45,474 nucleotides of DNA, from contig KN834854.1 in assembly GCA_000827265.1 (NCBI GenBank), positions 115,946 to 161,419 on the forward strand, written 5' to 3'. Under the pieces are notes generated by a model. The model saw nothing but the letters and a program-made list of their open reading frames with translations, had not been told where the DNA came from and made no database searches. The position numbers were made by a program, and so were the translations under genes. Source of the stretch: Collybiopsis luxurians FD-317 M1. Taxonomy: Eukaryota > Basidiomycota > Agaricomycetes > Agaricales > Omphalotaceae. Position 1 is the first letter of the stretch, and each line of letters starts with the position of its first letter. Shown piece by piece: positions 10,868 to 21,174 of this stretch.

Positions 10868-11771
10868 ATGGCTTCCCCTTCTCCCTTTGACTCTGCTTTG
10901 TTCCTGGATCATCTTGCTGATGCTGCTGAGAGTATTTCTCAAGTCATATCTGATCAGGACATCCTTGTGAACCAAGCTCATTGTGAGTTTGGGTGACTGC
11001 AGAGGGTTGTCGAGGGTCAATCCAATGAGATCCACAAGTTGCAAGAACTCTTGAGTTGAACCATGCAGGAATTTGATGATAAGATTCTCAAGTCATCTAT
11101 ATGTCTTTTTGACTTGTTGTAGGGTTTCCATGGCTCACTGATCCTTCCTAGCAAGATGCCCAGGAAGCCAGATATCTTCATGAAACTTCTGAAGTGACCA
11201 TTAAGGAGCAAGATTGGGTTATTAAGGAGTTGCAAGACACTCTCATTGAGTCCCACAACCTCCAACTGGCTGCTGAAGCTTTGGCCCAGGGGCGTGGAGT
11301 TGAATTATCTTGATTTCACAGTGTTTATGAGGAGCTTCATTGTCCTTGAATATTGGAGATCTGCCCTTGGAACCAGTGACTACCAGCACTGTTGCCCCTA
11401 TGGATGTATGGGGTGGTTCTTCATCTGAATCCTTTCCTTTCGAGATGAAGAGTGACTCCACTCCTGATTCCCCATCCAATTTCATTCCTTCTCTCAATAC
11501 CACTTCCCTTCCCAGTACTCTCATTGAGACTCGCAATACATCTCCTGTAGTGATCTTTTTGTCTGGTCACCCTAATGCCTACTTTGTTTGCACCGGGGAG
11601 GATCCTTTGACCTATTCATTGGTCGAGAAGAATGAAGATGAATTGGCAGATCCCAGCCTCCATATGGCTCTGACCTTGCAGGATATATGGGAGCAGATGG
11701 AGATCGAGCATGTTGAGGATTTATATGCCCAGGAACTGGAGGAAGTATTTGGAATCCCTTTTGACATTTGA
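10868..11771 (+). pseudogene. Antisense accessory gene 2 of gypsy element: coiled-coil protein
   Basis: The frame starts MASPSPFDSALFLDHLADAA, continues with NEIHKLQELL and, after a probable intron ending near 11149, with HETSEVTIKEQDWVIKELQD and LQLAAEALAQGRGVEL. A 1-nt frameshift near 11335 leads to a clean C-terminal stretch (PLEPVTTSTVAPMDVWGG to EELEEVFGIPFDI) with a stop at 11771. TGA stops at 10994 and 11057 fit CGA codons. The N-terminal half has coiled-coil character; the C-terminal half is acidic with Ser/Thr/Pro-rich parts. It resembles the last third of the first antisense gene in style, so the two could be related, but I cannot show homology. No known domain is visible. It ends about 195 bp from the polypurine tract that follows pol. 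Confidence 0.5.
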
Positions 11772-11965
11772 GCTGAACATGACAAATTAAGCAAGTCATC
11801 CTTTGACTAGTCCTTCCATTCCAGCCTTCTGTACTTGTATATCCCAATCTATGCCCACTGTATGCTTTATTTCCCTGAAATAGAATTGTGAATTTGTTAT
11901 GATTTGAATAATAATGAAAATGAAACATGTTGAGAAATTGAAGATGAAAACTTGAAGTATTGCTT

Positions 11966-11981
11966 TTACCCCCCCTTTAAG
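11966..11981 (-). promoter_or_regulatory. Second polypurine tract, just after pol
   Basis: The minus strand reads CTTAAAGGGGGGGTAAAA, close to the tract beside the LTR. It lies about 35 nt beyond the chromodomain stop at 12017, where a simple gypsy element would have its 3' polypurine tract. No LTR follows here; the antisense genes do. Confidence 0.5.
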
Positions 11982-12016
11982 GTTGAGGTTTTGATTTTGA
12001 GAGTCATTTCTCCTGA

Positions 12017-12425
12017 TTAAATGACAGCTTTGACTGCCTGTCTCAACTCCCTTTCCTCCTCATCTTTCAGGGCTAGGCTTTTGAGTTCTTTGAGGAGCTC
12101 AAGAGGTAACTTTTGTTTTCTCAGGTGTGCTTTCTCCCACTTGCAAATCAAATCAATACTTCCTACCATACCTTTCCAGGGAATCCAGGACTCCTTGTCA
12201 TACCCTTTCCATTTGATTAAATACTGGATTCCTTTGTCTGTTTCTCCCATTGGATGGCTATCTTTTATTGACTCGACTTCATATTCCGGTTCCCCTTTAA
12301 TGAAGATTGGTGGGGGAGGCAATACAATGCACTGGAAAGGATCTGGGTGGTGGGGTTTTAGTCTATTGACATGGAATACATTGTGGATTCATTGTAGGTC
12401 CCCTGGTAACTCAAGTCAATACACA
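12017..12425 (-). pseudogene. Gypsy 1 integrase C-terminus and chromodomain
   Basis: The chromodomain lies in a 101-codon frame ending at 12017: YEVESIKDSHPMG, GIQYLIKWKGYDKESWIPW, then the helix ICKWEKAHLRKQKLP, with the conserved aromatic/Trp pattern of chromovirus chromodomains (family role: binding modified histone H3 to guide integration). Upstream, LELPGDLQ*IHNVFHVN is the end of the integrase C-terminal domain. Its TGA (about 12390) stands where the family has Arg, fitting CGA to TGA. Confidence 0.8.
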
Positions 12426-12672
12426 TGAGATCCTATTTTATCAAGTATTGTATAGGGTCCTGTCCACTTGTGATCCAATTTTTTGGTAGGCTTTCTTGTT
12501 CAGATGTTACCCATATCCAACCAGACTTGGTCGCCCTTTTTCCAATCAGGATTTCCGGCATGGTGGCAATTGAACTGATTTGCTGCTGCCTCATTTGCCT
12601 CATATATTCATTGTTTTAAATATTTGTGTATTTCTTTTAACTTGGTAGCATACTGGTTTGCTTCCGAGTCAT

Positions 12673-13440
12673 TCACCTTTGATAGGTAATTGAAAGTTTC
12701 AGATGATATCCTTTATTTGCAAAGAAGGGTGTTAATCCTGTAGTTGAATGGGGGGTGTTGTTGTATACAAATTCTGCAATAAGTAATAAGGCATCCCAGT
12801 TGTCTTGGTCATAAGGCATATAGATTCTTAGGTATCCTTTGAGGCTTTGATTAGTTCTCTCTGTCTGCCCATCCATTTGAGGGTGATATGCCATTGAGAG
12901 ATGAGACTCGATACCAAGTATCTTACACAATTCCTTCCAAAACTGGGAGATGAACAAGCTTCCCTGATCTGAGACAATATCCACTGGTAGCCCATGTTTC
13001 GAGAATACATTTTCAAGGAATAGTCTTGCAAAATCCTTTGCAGTGTCTGTTGTGTGGCAGGGAATATAGATGGCTTGTTTCATGAGCTGATCTACTACTA
13101 CTAGAATTGCATCAAATTGTTCCTTTCCTGCTTTTGGGAGTTGTACTATATGGTCCATCAAAATTGAGCTCCAGGGTCTTTGCCCAATGGGTAGAGGTTT
13201 CAGATTCCCATATCAGAGAGTTCTTCTAGCCTTGGATCTTATACAAGTATGGCAGCTTTGTACATAGTGATGTACATCCTTGCTGCTTCCTTTCCAAAAG
13301 AACAACTGATTGAGTATCTTTTTTGTTTTCTTCTCACCTGGATGTCCTCTGAGTGCGTGATTGTGATAGGCAGATAGTATGTCTCATCAAAGGTCTGTGT
13401 CGTTAGGGACATATATACAACCTTGTCATTTAAGTAACCC
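12673..13440 (-). pseudogene. Gypsy 1 integrase (zinc-binding domain and catalytic core)
   Basis: From the 5' side: an HHCC zinc-binding region (AYHNHALRGHPGE and CHTCIRSKARR), then the core with LMDHIVQLPKAG (first Asp), IVSDQGSLF (second Asp) and MDGQTERTNQSLKGYL (Glu), then FVYNNTPHSTTGLTPFFANK. The acidic catalytic residues are present. Damage sits around them: VVVDQLMK where the family reads VVVDRLTK, and SDQGS for SDRGS, each explained by one CpG transition. A TGA interrupts the link between zinc domain and core, and two stops lie near 13410. Confidence 0.85.
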
Positions 13441-13572
13441 ATTTTTGAATACCACATTTTTAATCTTTCCTTCTTGAATCTGCTTTATTGTGTCTCACAT
13501 GATTTTGTCTTGTTCCACCTTTTGAATCTGTTCTAATAACAAATCCTCATTCAAAAGCAATGCTGCATTGAG

Positions 13573-15010
13573 TCATTCCAGAGGAATCAATATTTGCTCT
13601 CTTCCTGCTCTAGCAGAGTCCCTATCAATTCCTTTCTTTGGGTATACATCTGCTTGTCTCATCAAGGCATCTGGTTTTGCTCCCAAAGTTCCTGGTCTAT
13701 AGTTGATTTGGAAGTCAAATCCTGACAGTGCCTCTGACCACCTCGCCTGTCTTGCCGACAGCTGTTTGGTAGTCATAGACCACTGCAGGTTATTGTGATT
13801 GGAATAAACTTGGATTTGGAATCTCGAACCATCACAATAGGCTCTCCAAACTTTAAAACATTCCACAATAGCCAGTAATTCCTTGTCATAGATATTGTAA
13901 TTTATTTCAGCTGGTATCATGGATTGAGTATGAAAAGCAATTGGATGTATTTCTCCAGTTTTTGGATCCAGCTGAGACAATATTCCTGCTATTGCCCAAT
14001 CTGATGTGTCACATTCCAGAATAATTGGAAGTTCTGGATCAAAATGTCGTAGCACTGGGGCATGTGTAAAGGCATTTTTTAATAAGTCAAAACACTTTTG
14101 ACATGACTCATCCCAATGCCAAATAGCATCCTTTTGCAGTAGTGATGTTAGGGCTTTCATTATGCCACTATAATTGTCAATAAATCTGCAATAGAAATTT
14201 GCAAAACCCAAGAATGATTGCAGTTCTTTTATATTCTGTGGAACCAGCCAAGATGTTATGGCTTTGACTTTGGATTGATCCATCAACAATCCTTCAGGAT
14301 TTATTATTACTCCCAGATGTTTAATGGTGTCAGTATTGAAACTGCATTTTTCTGGTTTCACATGTAGGTGGTTGTCTTGTATCCTTTGAAATACCTTTCG
14401 GACTTGTTCCTCATGGGTTTTTTTGTCATCTGAATAAATGAGAATGTCATCCAAGTAAATAACCATGAATACATCAAGTAAATCATGGAAAATGTCATTC
14501 ATAAAAAATTGGAAAGCCGAGGGGGTGTTTGTTAATCCAAAGGGCATGACCAACATTTTGTAGGATCCGTATCACATACAAAATGCTGTTTTCCATTTGT
14601 GGCCTTCTGCTATTCAGACATTGTGATATCCTGCTCTCAAATTGAGTCTTGTAAAGTATTTTGCCCTTTGTAGTTGGTTGATGAGTGGTCCTATGAGGGG
14701 TAAGAGATACCTATTCTTCCTTGTGATTCAATTCAAGGCCCAATAGTTAACACAAAGCCTTAGGCTCCATTCTTCTTTTTTACAAATAGAACTGGAGCTC
14801 CAGCAGGCAAGTTGGAGGCTCTAATAAACCCTTTCCCTAGCATATCATCTATATAATCCTTTATGGCTTTTAGTTCCATTTCTGACATGTTATAGAGTTT
14901 CCCAAAGGGAGGGGCTGAGTCCCCTTCTGTCTTGATTTTTAAATCATATGGACAGTGTGGAGGTAGGACCTTTGCTTCTCCTGGGGAGAACACATCCAAG
15001 AAGTCTCAAT
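13573..15010 (-). pseudogene. Gypsy 1 reverse transcriptase and RNase H
   Basis: RT begins with [21 protein letters not shown] and [20 protein letters not shown] sequence (14760-14999), continues through RLNLRAGYHNV*IAEGHKWKTAF, and then a 327-codon frame (14556-13573) with LVMPFGLTNTPSAFQ, the catalytic YLDDILIYSDD, GVIINPEGLLMD and the connection domain. RNase H follows: ILECDTSDWAIAGILSQ (Asp), NYNIYDKELLAIV (Glu) and KPDALMRQADVYPK. The Asp of the usual YSDHNNL motif is Asn (13798-13800; YSNHNNLQ), a CpG-to-CpA change that should kill RNase H. TGA codons at 14572 and 14614 stand at Arg positions. Confidence 0.9.
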
Positions 15011-15212
15011 ACTTCTCGGGAACATGTTTGAGTATCTCTTCTTCATCTTTTCAAGATTCTCCAGTCTCTGCTTCTGTCAGAAGCTTTTCTGTAGCTTCCC
15101 TATTTCCTTGAATTGACTTGTGAGTTGCAGATTTGTCCGTATTAGTGGTATCATCATCATTCACTTGATTTGAGACTGTGGTGATATGCAGGAAATAGGC
15201 AGGCATCCTGTC

Positions 15213-15650
15213 TCATATTATAGTGTCCATTGCAGCTGCACTTATGAGACTTACTGCCTTGCCTGGAAGGTTTGGACCCATTCTCCTTTTGACCTTTTCA
15301 GGTTTTCCTATCTTCATCCCTCGTTTTGTACATTTTCTCTGTTGCTGGAGTGCAGAGGTTTTTGAGATATTTGATACCCTTGTTGACAGGCCTTGTGGAA
15401 TAAAATCCTGATGCAATTTTCCAACTTGTTTATATATCTACCTCCATTTCTGCTTGTATGCTGGCAGTTTTGAACTTCTTTTGTCAACCCTTTCTGCCCA
15501 AGCTTTCAATGCTTTCTCGGAGTAACCATTTCCATTGTCCCCTATATTGTATTTATTTTTCCATTTTTCAAGATCCTTGTTGTAATCATTAGCCCAATTT
15601 GTATAAATCAACCATTCATTGAATTCCAAAACTGACAAGTCTACATCCAC
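15213..15650 (-). pseudogene. Gypsy 1 linker between protease and RT
   Basis: The minus-strand frame EFNEWLIYTNWANDYNKDLE (15650-15438), followed by basic sequence, fills the gap between protease and RT. Such charged linkers are usual in these polyproteins. I assign no separate function. Confidence 0.5.
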
Positions 15651-15664
15651 ATTTTCTTCTTTGT

Positions 15665-16110
15665 TTAGTTGTTCATTATAGGCTGATTCATGTTTGAGTC
15701 AGGGATTGATGGATCCTGCTTCTCGCTAGTATTCAAGTTCCATGTACCAGTGAACGAATCAACTAGTGAAGCTGAAATTTGTTCTCTTCCTTGGAATGTC
15801 AAAGTCAAATCCTTCCAATTTATTTCAGGATTGAATTCTTTGAGCCATGGTAAACCTAACATGATAGGAGCTGTTGGGTGTAGTTGGGTTATGAGGAATT
15901 TGACTGTTTGAATTGAACCATCAGCAAAGCTGATAGTATCTTTAAAAATTTTTGTTATATCCTCTGCCGAAGTTGGCTGTCCATTGAATAATTGAAGTGG
16001 AATTGGAGTATCTAAATCAGAGATATTTTTCTGCAAGGTTTTTATCAATAAAAGAATGAGTTGTGCCCAAATCAATAAGAGTATTATAGCTTAGATTTTC
16101 AGAATCGGAG
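15665..16110 (-). pseudogene. Gypsy 1 aspartic protease, active site lost
   Basis: The retropepsin core reads LIDLGTTHSFIDKNLAEKYL, then after a 1-nt frameshift near 16040 ISDLDTPIPLQLFNGQPTS, and later LITQLHPTAPIMLGLPWLKE, a typical second half (flap, then the hydrophobic-hydrophobic-Gly end motif). The catalytic triad of the family is Asp-Ser/Thr-Gly; here it is Asp-Leu-Gly with the Leu codon TTG at 16068-16070, one CpG transition from TCG. With the frameshift this protease cannot be active. Confidence 0.8.
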
Positions 16111-16237
16111 AAGGGGAAACATGTCGAGATGAGAAATGAGTTGTTAGAGTGAGACAAGAGATGAGCTGGGGATGTTTTTTCTATTACTGCCCCATGACAG
16201 ACTGCTTGAGCAGGGTTTTTTGGATTCCAGGCTGCTC

Positions 16238-18830
16238 TCAGTGTGTCTCTGGAATCCCCTCCACTTTTCCCAAGTCATTTTCTATCTCGACATTCCAAAT
16301 CTTGTCATTAGGTGGGTCCCCTTCTAGATTAAAGGTTGCAGCCCTCAACTGGTCACTTCGTTGATTGTTTATACTCGAAGTTCCATTTTTTGGAGGGTCC
16401 CAATTCTCCCAATTCTTGTAATCTTTACCAATATGATCTGATCCACCACAATTATAGCAGAGTCCCAGTTTATGACATCGACAGAACTCTTTGACTTGCT
16501 CAGGGGTCCTGGCAGCTTGAATTGCCTGTAGGAATTCTTCATCTCCTGGGTTTTTTGAGACTCCGTCATTTCCTCCCTGATTTTCTAAGCCTTCTCCACT
16601 ATTTCCATTCTGACTCAAGGCACTCACAAAGTCTTCAGATTGTCCATATACTGTACCACTAATATTGTCCAAATTTACATTACTATCCCAAGCTGCAGCT
16701 CCTCTTTGTTGATTGGTCCAATTACCTTGATTCCTACCTTGTTGACCCCCCTGCTTGCTGGGGGTTATTATTATTGGATCCTTGTTGCAGGTTAGAGTTT
16801 TGAGGATTCGATGGGGCCATAAGATTATACATCCTGAAACCAGAATTTCCTCCACAAGAATGAGCTGCATTGGTTGCACAAATTGAATCATCCAACTCCT
16901 GGAATCGCTGTACCTATTGTGGATAGTTCTGAGGGGGATGAGTTTGAGCCGCTACTGTAATGTCGAGACTCCTTGTTACTGCCCCTCAGAGCATTGCTAC
17001 TAATGCTGTGTCATTGTATCCTGTCTTGAATGCATACTCCTGGAATCAAATAATAAATGTCGCAAATGATTCATTGTCCATCTGCTTGATCCAGGCCAGT
17101 TTCACCTGGGCATCTCATGCAGGATCGAATAATCCAAAATGCAATGTGAGTTCCACAACAAAGTCAATCCAAGTACAGAGAGCAGGGATGGGGATCCCAG
17201 CCTCTTCCTGTTTCAGCAAAGTATTGTAGTGAGTAGCTGCTGCCCCTGTCAGATACAAGACAGCAAAACCAATTTTATCTGAGTTGTTCTCATAGATAGT
17301 AGGTTTGGCCATGAAAGTGTGATGAACTTGCGAGAGGAAAGGTTCCCATTTCCACCTATCAGAACCATCAAAAGGGTCAGGTTTTTTGACATTGAGTTTT
17401 GCTTCCTTATTTAATTGATCTTTTTGCTGATCGAATTCTGGAATCTGACTTGCATCTCATCCTGCAGGACCCAGTTCTCCTCTCTTGCCTCTGGGGCCTC
17501 GTACAGCTACCCATCCATTTGCCGGGTGCCAATATGCATTGTGATTCAAACCCCAATTGTCAGGATCATCGGGTGGTCCTCCTGGCCCCCCCAGTCCCCC
17601 TGGTCCACCACCTCCAGATCCCCCTCTAAAACTGCCATTTCTACTACCTCTTTCTCTTTCTGAATTTCCATCACTAATTCCTCCCATCTGTATGACTCCT
17701 CCATATGGAGGTCCTCCTGGAGCTCCTGCTACTCCATACCCTCTGTAGGTAGTGGCACAATTTGAGTAGTCATACATCAGCTCAGCTACATAGGGTCTAT
17801 ACTCTTGGGTCCCCAATCTCCAATATTGTTCAGCTGGGACTCTTGCAGGTTCCTGATGCATTGAGACGATAGGGTGATAATCATTCATTACTCGTCTGGG
17901 TGTTCTATGTGGAATTGCAGGTATCAAGTCGAAATTTCCACCAGTCAGATGGACGTATTACCTAGGAGCAGCTGTAAATACAGGTGGAGTGAATCCTGCA
18001 GCCTGAGGAGTGGTTTCCACAACTACTGGTGGTGAGACATGCACTGTTTGTTGAACTGCAGGCTGTCAAGGGGGGACTTCTGTGGTTCTTGGTGGTTGGG
18101 AAATCTGGTGACTTTATTCCCTAGCGAAAGGATTAACCACTTTCCCTATACCCTTTACATTTAGTAGGGGGGTGAATTCCTTTCTCTCTAGTGGGGGCAT
18201 TGGGTGATGAGTCTCGAGAGCTGAAGGGCAAAGCTGGTCTTTGGAAAATGAGAGATCCCAGTTATCTCAACTTCTCATGAAGTTAAATCCTTCATTCTTG
18301 AATTCATTCCTTTCCCCCGAAGGTGGGGCATATGCCATATTCCATTGTTTTACCTGACCTGGTCCTGATGTCTCCCATTGGTTCTGCTGTTCACTGACTT
18401 GGGCCATGTTTCCAGGATCTGAATATCAAGACAAGAAAGGAATTCCCAGTCCAGTGGTATTTGGAGAATTCACCAAACCCCTTGCATTCCAACCAGGTCC
18501 TTCCAACCAATTATTCTCATGGAAAGCTTTGGGTGTTTCTCTCCTATGATATGTCAGACTGTCAGTCCTGTATCCCAAATGATTCAGCCATAATGAGCAT
18601 CCCAAATTGGGCTCTGTCACTGTTTGTTCAGGATATTGACCCACATGGTGAGTTTCATTAGCAAAATGAGTTGTCGATATGGCATACTTGTCTTGGGCAG
18701 CCCATCTTTCTAATCGTAGAGCTGCATCAAGAGGAATTTCACCTCCAATACATACTTTTGAGCTTCCAGCTTGCAAATGTTCTGCTCTGGGAGAGAAAAT
18801 CTCCTGCTTGGTTTGGGTTTCAAGACTCAT
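16238..18830 (-). pseudogene. Gypsy 1 gag (capsid and zinc knuckle)
   Basis: Broken into several frames. The N-terminal frame begins with ATG at 18830 (MSLETQTKQEIFSPRAEHLQ, then LDAALRLERWAAQDKYAIS). A middle frame (17927-17457) holds a Gly/Pro-rich stretch with GGPGGPPDDPDNW, common in mushroom gypsy gags. The capsid core reads SDKIGFAVLYLTGAAATHYN (17312-17115) and FQEYAFKTGYNDTALVAML. The C-terminal frame (16891-16238) has a Gln/Asn/Gly-rich linker and a CCHC knuckle CYNCGGSDHIGKDY, whose last Cys is Tyr. TGA stops replace Arg at several places. Confidence 0.75.
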
Positions 18831-18877
18831 ATGGGATCCCCTGTGGTCATAGCAGCTACTTCAGGTCCATTCGGGCT

Positions 18878-18884
18878 TATAAAA
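18878..18884 (+). promoter_or_regulatory. TATA box upstream of beta-trefoil-like gene
   Basis: GGGCTTATAAAAGACC lies 85-91 bp before the ATG at 18969 on the same strand, a normal distance for a fungal TATA promoter. Confidence 0.5.
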
Positions 18885-18968
18885 GACCCTGAATTGCACC
18901 TGCAATGCAATTGACAAGAGGGACTCATTGCACTTTCCTGATCACACTGCCTGACCCTTACTTTTCAA

Positions 18969-19630
18969 ATGTCTCCACCTTTTGACGGAAGCTACTACAT
19001 AAAAAATATAGCATCTGGATATTTTATAACCTCGGATGGCAAAGACTCTTTCTCGACCCCAGTCTCTACCATAAAACCTACCAGCGATCTTAATGACAAG
19101 ATGGTTAGTAATCTGTTTCTCATGTTCTATTTTTCTCCTTCCTGATAACCTGAGATGAAAATAGTCTTTCAACTTGAGGAAAGGAGATGGTGAATGGTAT
19201 TTCATCTCTGCCAATTATTCTGGAGCCAATGTTAGAGCCTCTTCCAATGTCCGATATTTGATGAAATCAGAGATCCACACCTGAGAGAAATAGACTCCTG
19301 AAATACATTCTCTAGGGCTCTACTGCCATCTGGAGACCCAACGAGGTTGCATTCAAGATCCTGGATGCTGGTGAGGCACTTTACAAGTACAATCCAGCTT
19401 CTCCTCACATTATTATGTCACTAACCTTATCCTACATTTATACAATTCCAGCATCCGCTTGGATGGTGCAAACCTCTTTTGGTATGATGATATTGCGTCT
19501 ATGCAACCCCTTCACATGGTAAGTTTGAGACACTCTTCCATCTCCCAATTCTAATCAGTTTGATACATAGGTCCTCCTTAATAAGGGTAGCACTGCAGAT
19601 AGTGCCAAGTGGATGTTCCTGGATGTGTGA
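18969..19630 (+). CDS. Small beta-trefoil-like (ricin-B/mushroom-lectin fold) protein, five exons, apparently intact
   Basis: Exons 18969-19103, 19165-19230, 19316-19386, 19452-19518 and 19571-19630 give about 132 residues. Introns are 61, 85, 65, 65 and 52 nt, apart from which the coding parts join in phase with no internal stop; the third intron has a CTAAC branch-like site. The protein starts SPPFDGSYYIKNIASGYFIT and continues GDGEWYFISANYSGAN, WRPNEVAFKILDAGEALYN, IRLDGANLFWYDDIAS and LLNKGSTADSAKWMFLDV. The repeated pattern Gly-x-Tyr-x-Ile-x-Asn, Leu-x-Trp and terminal Lys/Gln-Trp-x-Phe, with the length, is what I expect of mushroom beta-trefoil proteins (ricin-B-type lectins or beta-trefoil protease inhibitors). 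I cannot say which; sugar-binding or inhibitory loops are not diagnosable by eye. No signal peptide is visible, so it is probably cytosolic. The second intron's donor is uncertain (GTTAGA at 19231 or GTCCGA at 19249; both keep frame). Confidence 0.62.
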
Positions 19631-20536
19631 CTGTCACACTGAATAATGCTAATCAAGAAAGGAAGAAAGGAAGAGGAAAAAAAACCAATTTCTAGTATAT
19701 CATTATGGCAAAATATGTGGAATGCGATAGCTGAGGGGTTTGTATTGTGATGTGTGCCTTGGGAAATTAGTGGTAAACCTCTCACACAAAGGAAAAGCGA
19801 TCCTACTTTGACAAGATAGCAAGCAGGCGCAAGGCAGGCTTATTCAGCTCCTCATTAGATCTATATGGACACGTGCTTTTAATTTTCCTTTCACCTTGAT
19901 GCTCATTGTGCCCAATTTTCCCTCATTTGAGCTTATTCAACCCATGTATTGACCTAATAAGAACTGGAAGTGTAAGGGATCAAGAAAATTGACTGAAAAG
20001 CCAAGAAGTGTGATATTTGCTGGAGGGACAAAAAAGCATCATCAATATTTACACCTAAAATGATGCAGAGAATTGTCACAACAAACTTGGCACTTCCCAA
20101 TATGGGATGTGATTATGTAATCTACACTTCTGGCAGCCCCCCACATACATCACCTTAGATAGGTCTTGGGCCCTAGATTGATCCACCTAACTGGTGTCAA
20201 ATCCCCATGCCTGCCCAGTGGCCATTCCCACCAAAGACTCTTGGCACCACAAAGGAATGCCCAGTTGGTAGTGCATATCCACCATCTTAGGCAGCTCCAG
20301 GTTAGTACATATGCACTATCAACTGGGTATCCCTCATCTCTGCCACCCCCCCAATTGGGCTGCCAATGCCCAGGAAATTGGTCATACCCAGTGGTTGTAG
20401 GAATGCCCATGCATTTGGGCATCCCCTTTGGGTGCGGAGATGCCAGTTGCATCTGGGCGCCCCCTCTGATGATACCACTTTATTGTTTAGGAGTAGAGGT
20501 AATGCCATAGCAGTCTACAGTTCTATGTAGGTGTAT
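19631..20536. other. Intergenic, with short inverted motifs near 20260-20470
   Basis: No gene is supported. From about 20225 to 20470 the motif TGCCCA/TGGGCA and related CATTTGGGCATCCCC, GGGCTGCCAATGCCC and TGCATCTGGGCGCCCC recur in both orientations, suggesting a decayed small repeat. 19640-20150 holds nothing I can name. Confidence 0.3.
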
Positions 20537-20601
20537 TACTTGATGCCCTGCCATTGGTAATGGGCCAATGCTGCTGCGTGGCAGGGACTCATGCCCAGCA
20601 T

Positions 20602-20785
20602 ACATCTTCTCATATACCGTCAAAGCTGTGGAATTTTAAGTGCAATGATGAGCACAGGTTATATGACATCACAAAATGCAATCCCACCTTAATGTAGCTT
20701 AGTTCTATTGGACCGGATCTTCTCATATGCTGTCAAAGCCTTGGAATTTCAATTGCAATATAATCCCATGATGGTTATATTGGGC
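20602..20785 (+). repeat. Two direct repeats of about 65 bp
   Basis: 20602-20665 and 20718-20785 share TCTTCTCATAT, GTCAAAGC, TGGAATTT and a GGTTATAT tail, with scattered differences. They lie inside copy A of the small element. Confidence 0.6.
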
Positions 20786-20849
20786 TTAAACATTAGTTTA
20801 CGCAAGGCTAATATCAGCAGTGAGTACTTCGCAGTGATACTCCCCCTCC

Positions 20850-21025
20850 CTCACACCTTGCTGAGGCTGTTTCCACCATAGGATGCATAGGTCCACCTAC
20901 CTGTGGTTGCCAAGGGAAACAGCCGCTCAGCAGTGTTTGCCCCTACACACCTTCGCTGAGGTTGTTTCCACACCAGCCCCTCACCTGTGGTCAGCAAGTG
21001 GTTCAGCCACTCGGCCTTGTGCCTG
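20850..21025 (+). repeat. Two degenerate tandem units of about 90 bp
   Basis: Each unit reads CACCTT(C)GCTGAGG(C/T)TGTTTCCAC, then CACCT(A)CCTGTGGT and a CAGCC(G/A)CTC segment. One starts near 20855, the other near 20949. The origin is unknown. The area keeps more CpG than the neighbouring retrotransposons. Confidence 0.5.
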
Positions 21026-21174
21026 CTGGCCTCATTGGCTCTGTGCCATGCATTGGAGTGAGGTGTCGACGTCTCCCTACGTCTTCATTACTCCTCTCTC
21101 ATTGTCCATTGGGTAAACACCATCATTTGTATCCCACATCTGTAGTAGAGTATCAGTCAGACAGTTGTAAAAAT

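Larger units (their letters stand above)
7562..18830 (-). mobile_element. Ty3/gypsy chromodomain retrotransposon 1, with antisense genes in its 3' part; 5' LTR missing
   Basis: Read on the minus strand the order is gag (18830-16238), protease, RT, RNase H, integrase, chromodomain (ending 12017), a polypurine tract (11981-11966), a 3.6 kb block with two plus-strand genes, a second polypurine tract (8400-8386) and a 3' LTR (8385-7562). I found no 5' LTR to the right of gag; within about 140 bp of the gag start lies a different gene (18969). The pol order and C-terminal chromodomain place it with the chromoviruses. Treating 7562-18830 as one element rests on the two matching polypurine tracts and the shared orientation of LTR and pol. 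The alternative is two nested minus-strand elements. All coding parts carry stops, mostly TGA at Arg positions. Confidence 0.65.

Noticed and set aside
17457..17930. Proline-rich plus-strand ORF at 17557-17748 and other plus-strand frames over gag
   Set aside because: They are the antisense shadow of the Gly/Pro-rich gag linker on the minus strand.
19231..19320. Stops in the beta-trefoil-like gene (TGA, TAG near 19282-19315) as proof of a pseudogene
   Set aside because: They fall inside a plausible 85- or 67-nt intron ending in TTCTCTAG, and the flanking exons keep phase without them.
7562..20150. A 5' LTR for gypsy 1 right of gag
   Set aside because: I looked for TGTTAGGACC- or TAACA-type ends and the GACTCAGTGT motifs between 18830 and 20150 and saw none.
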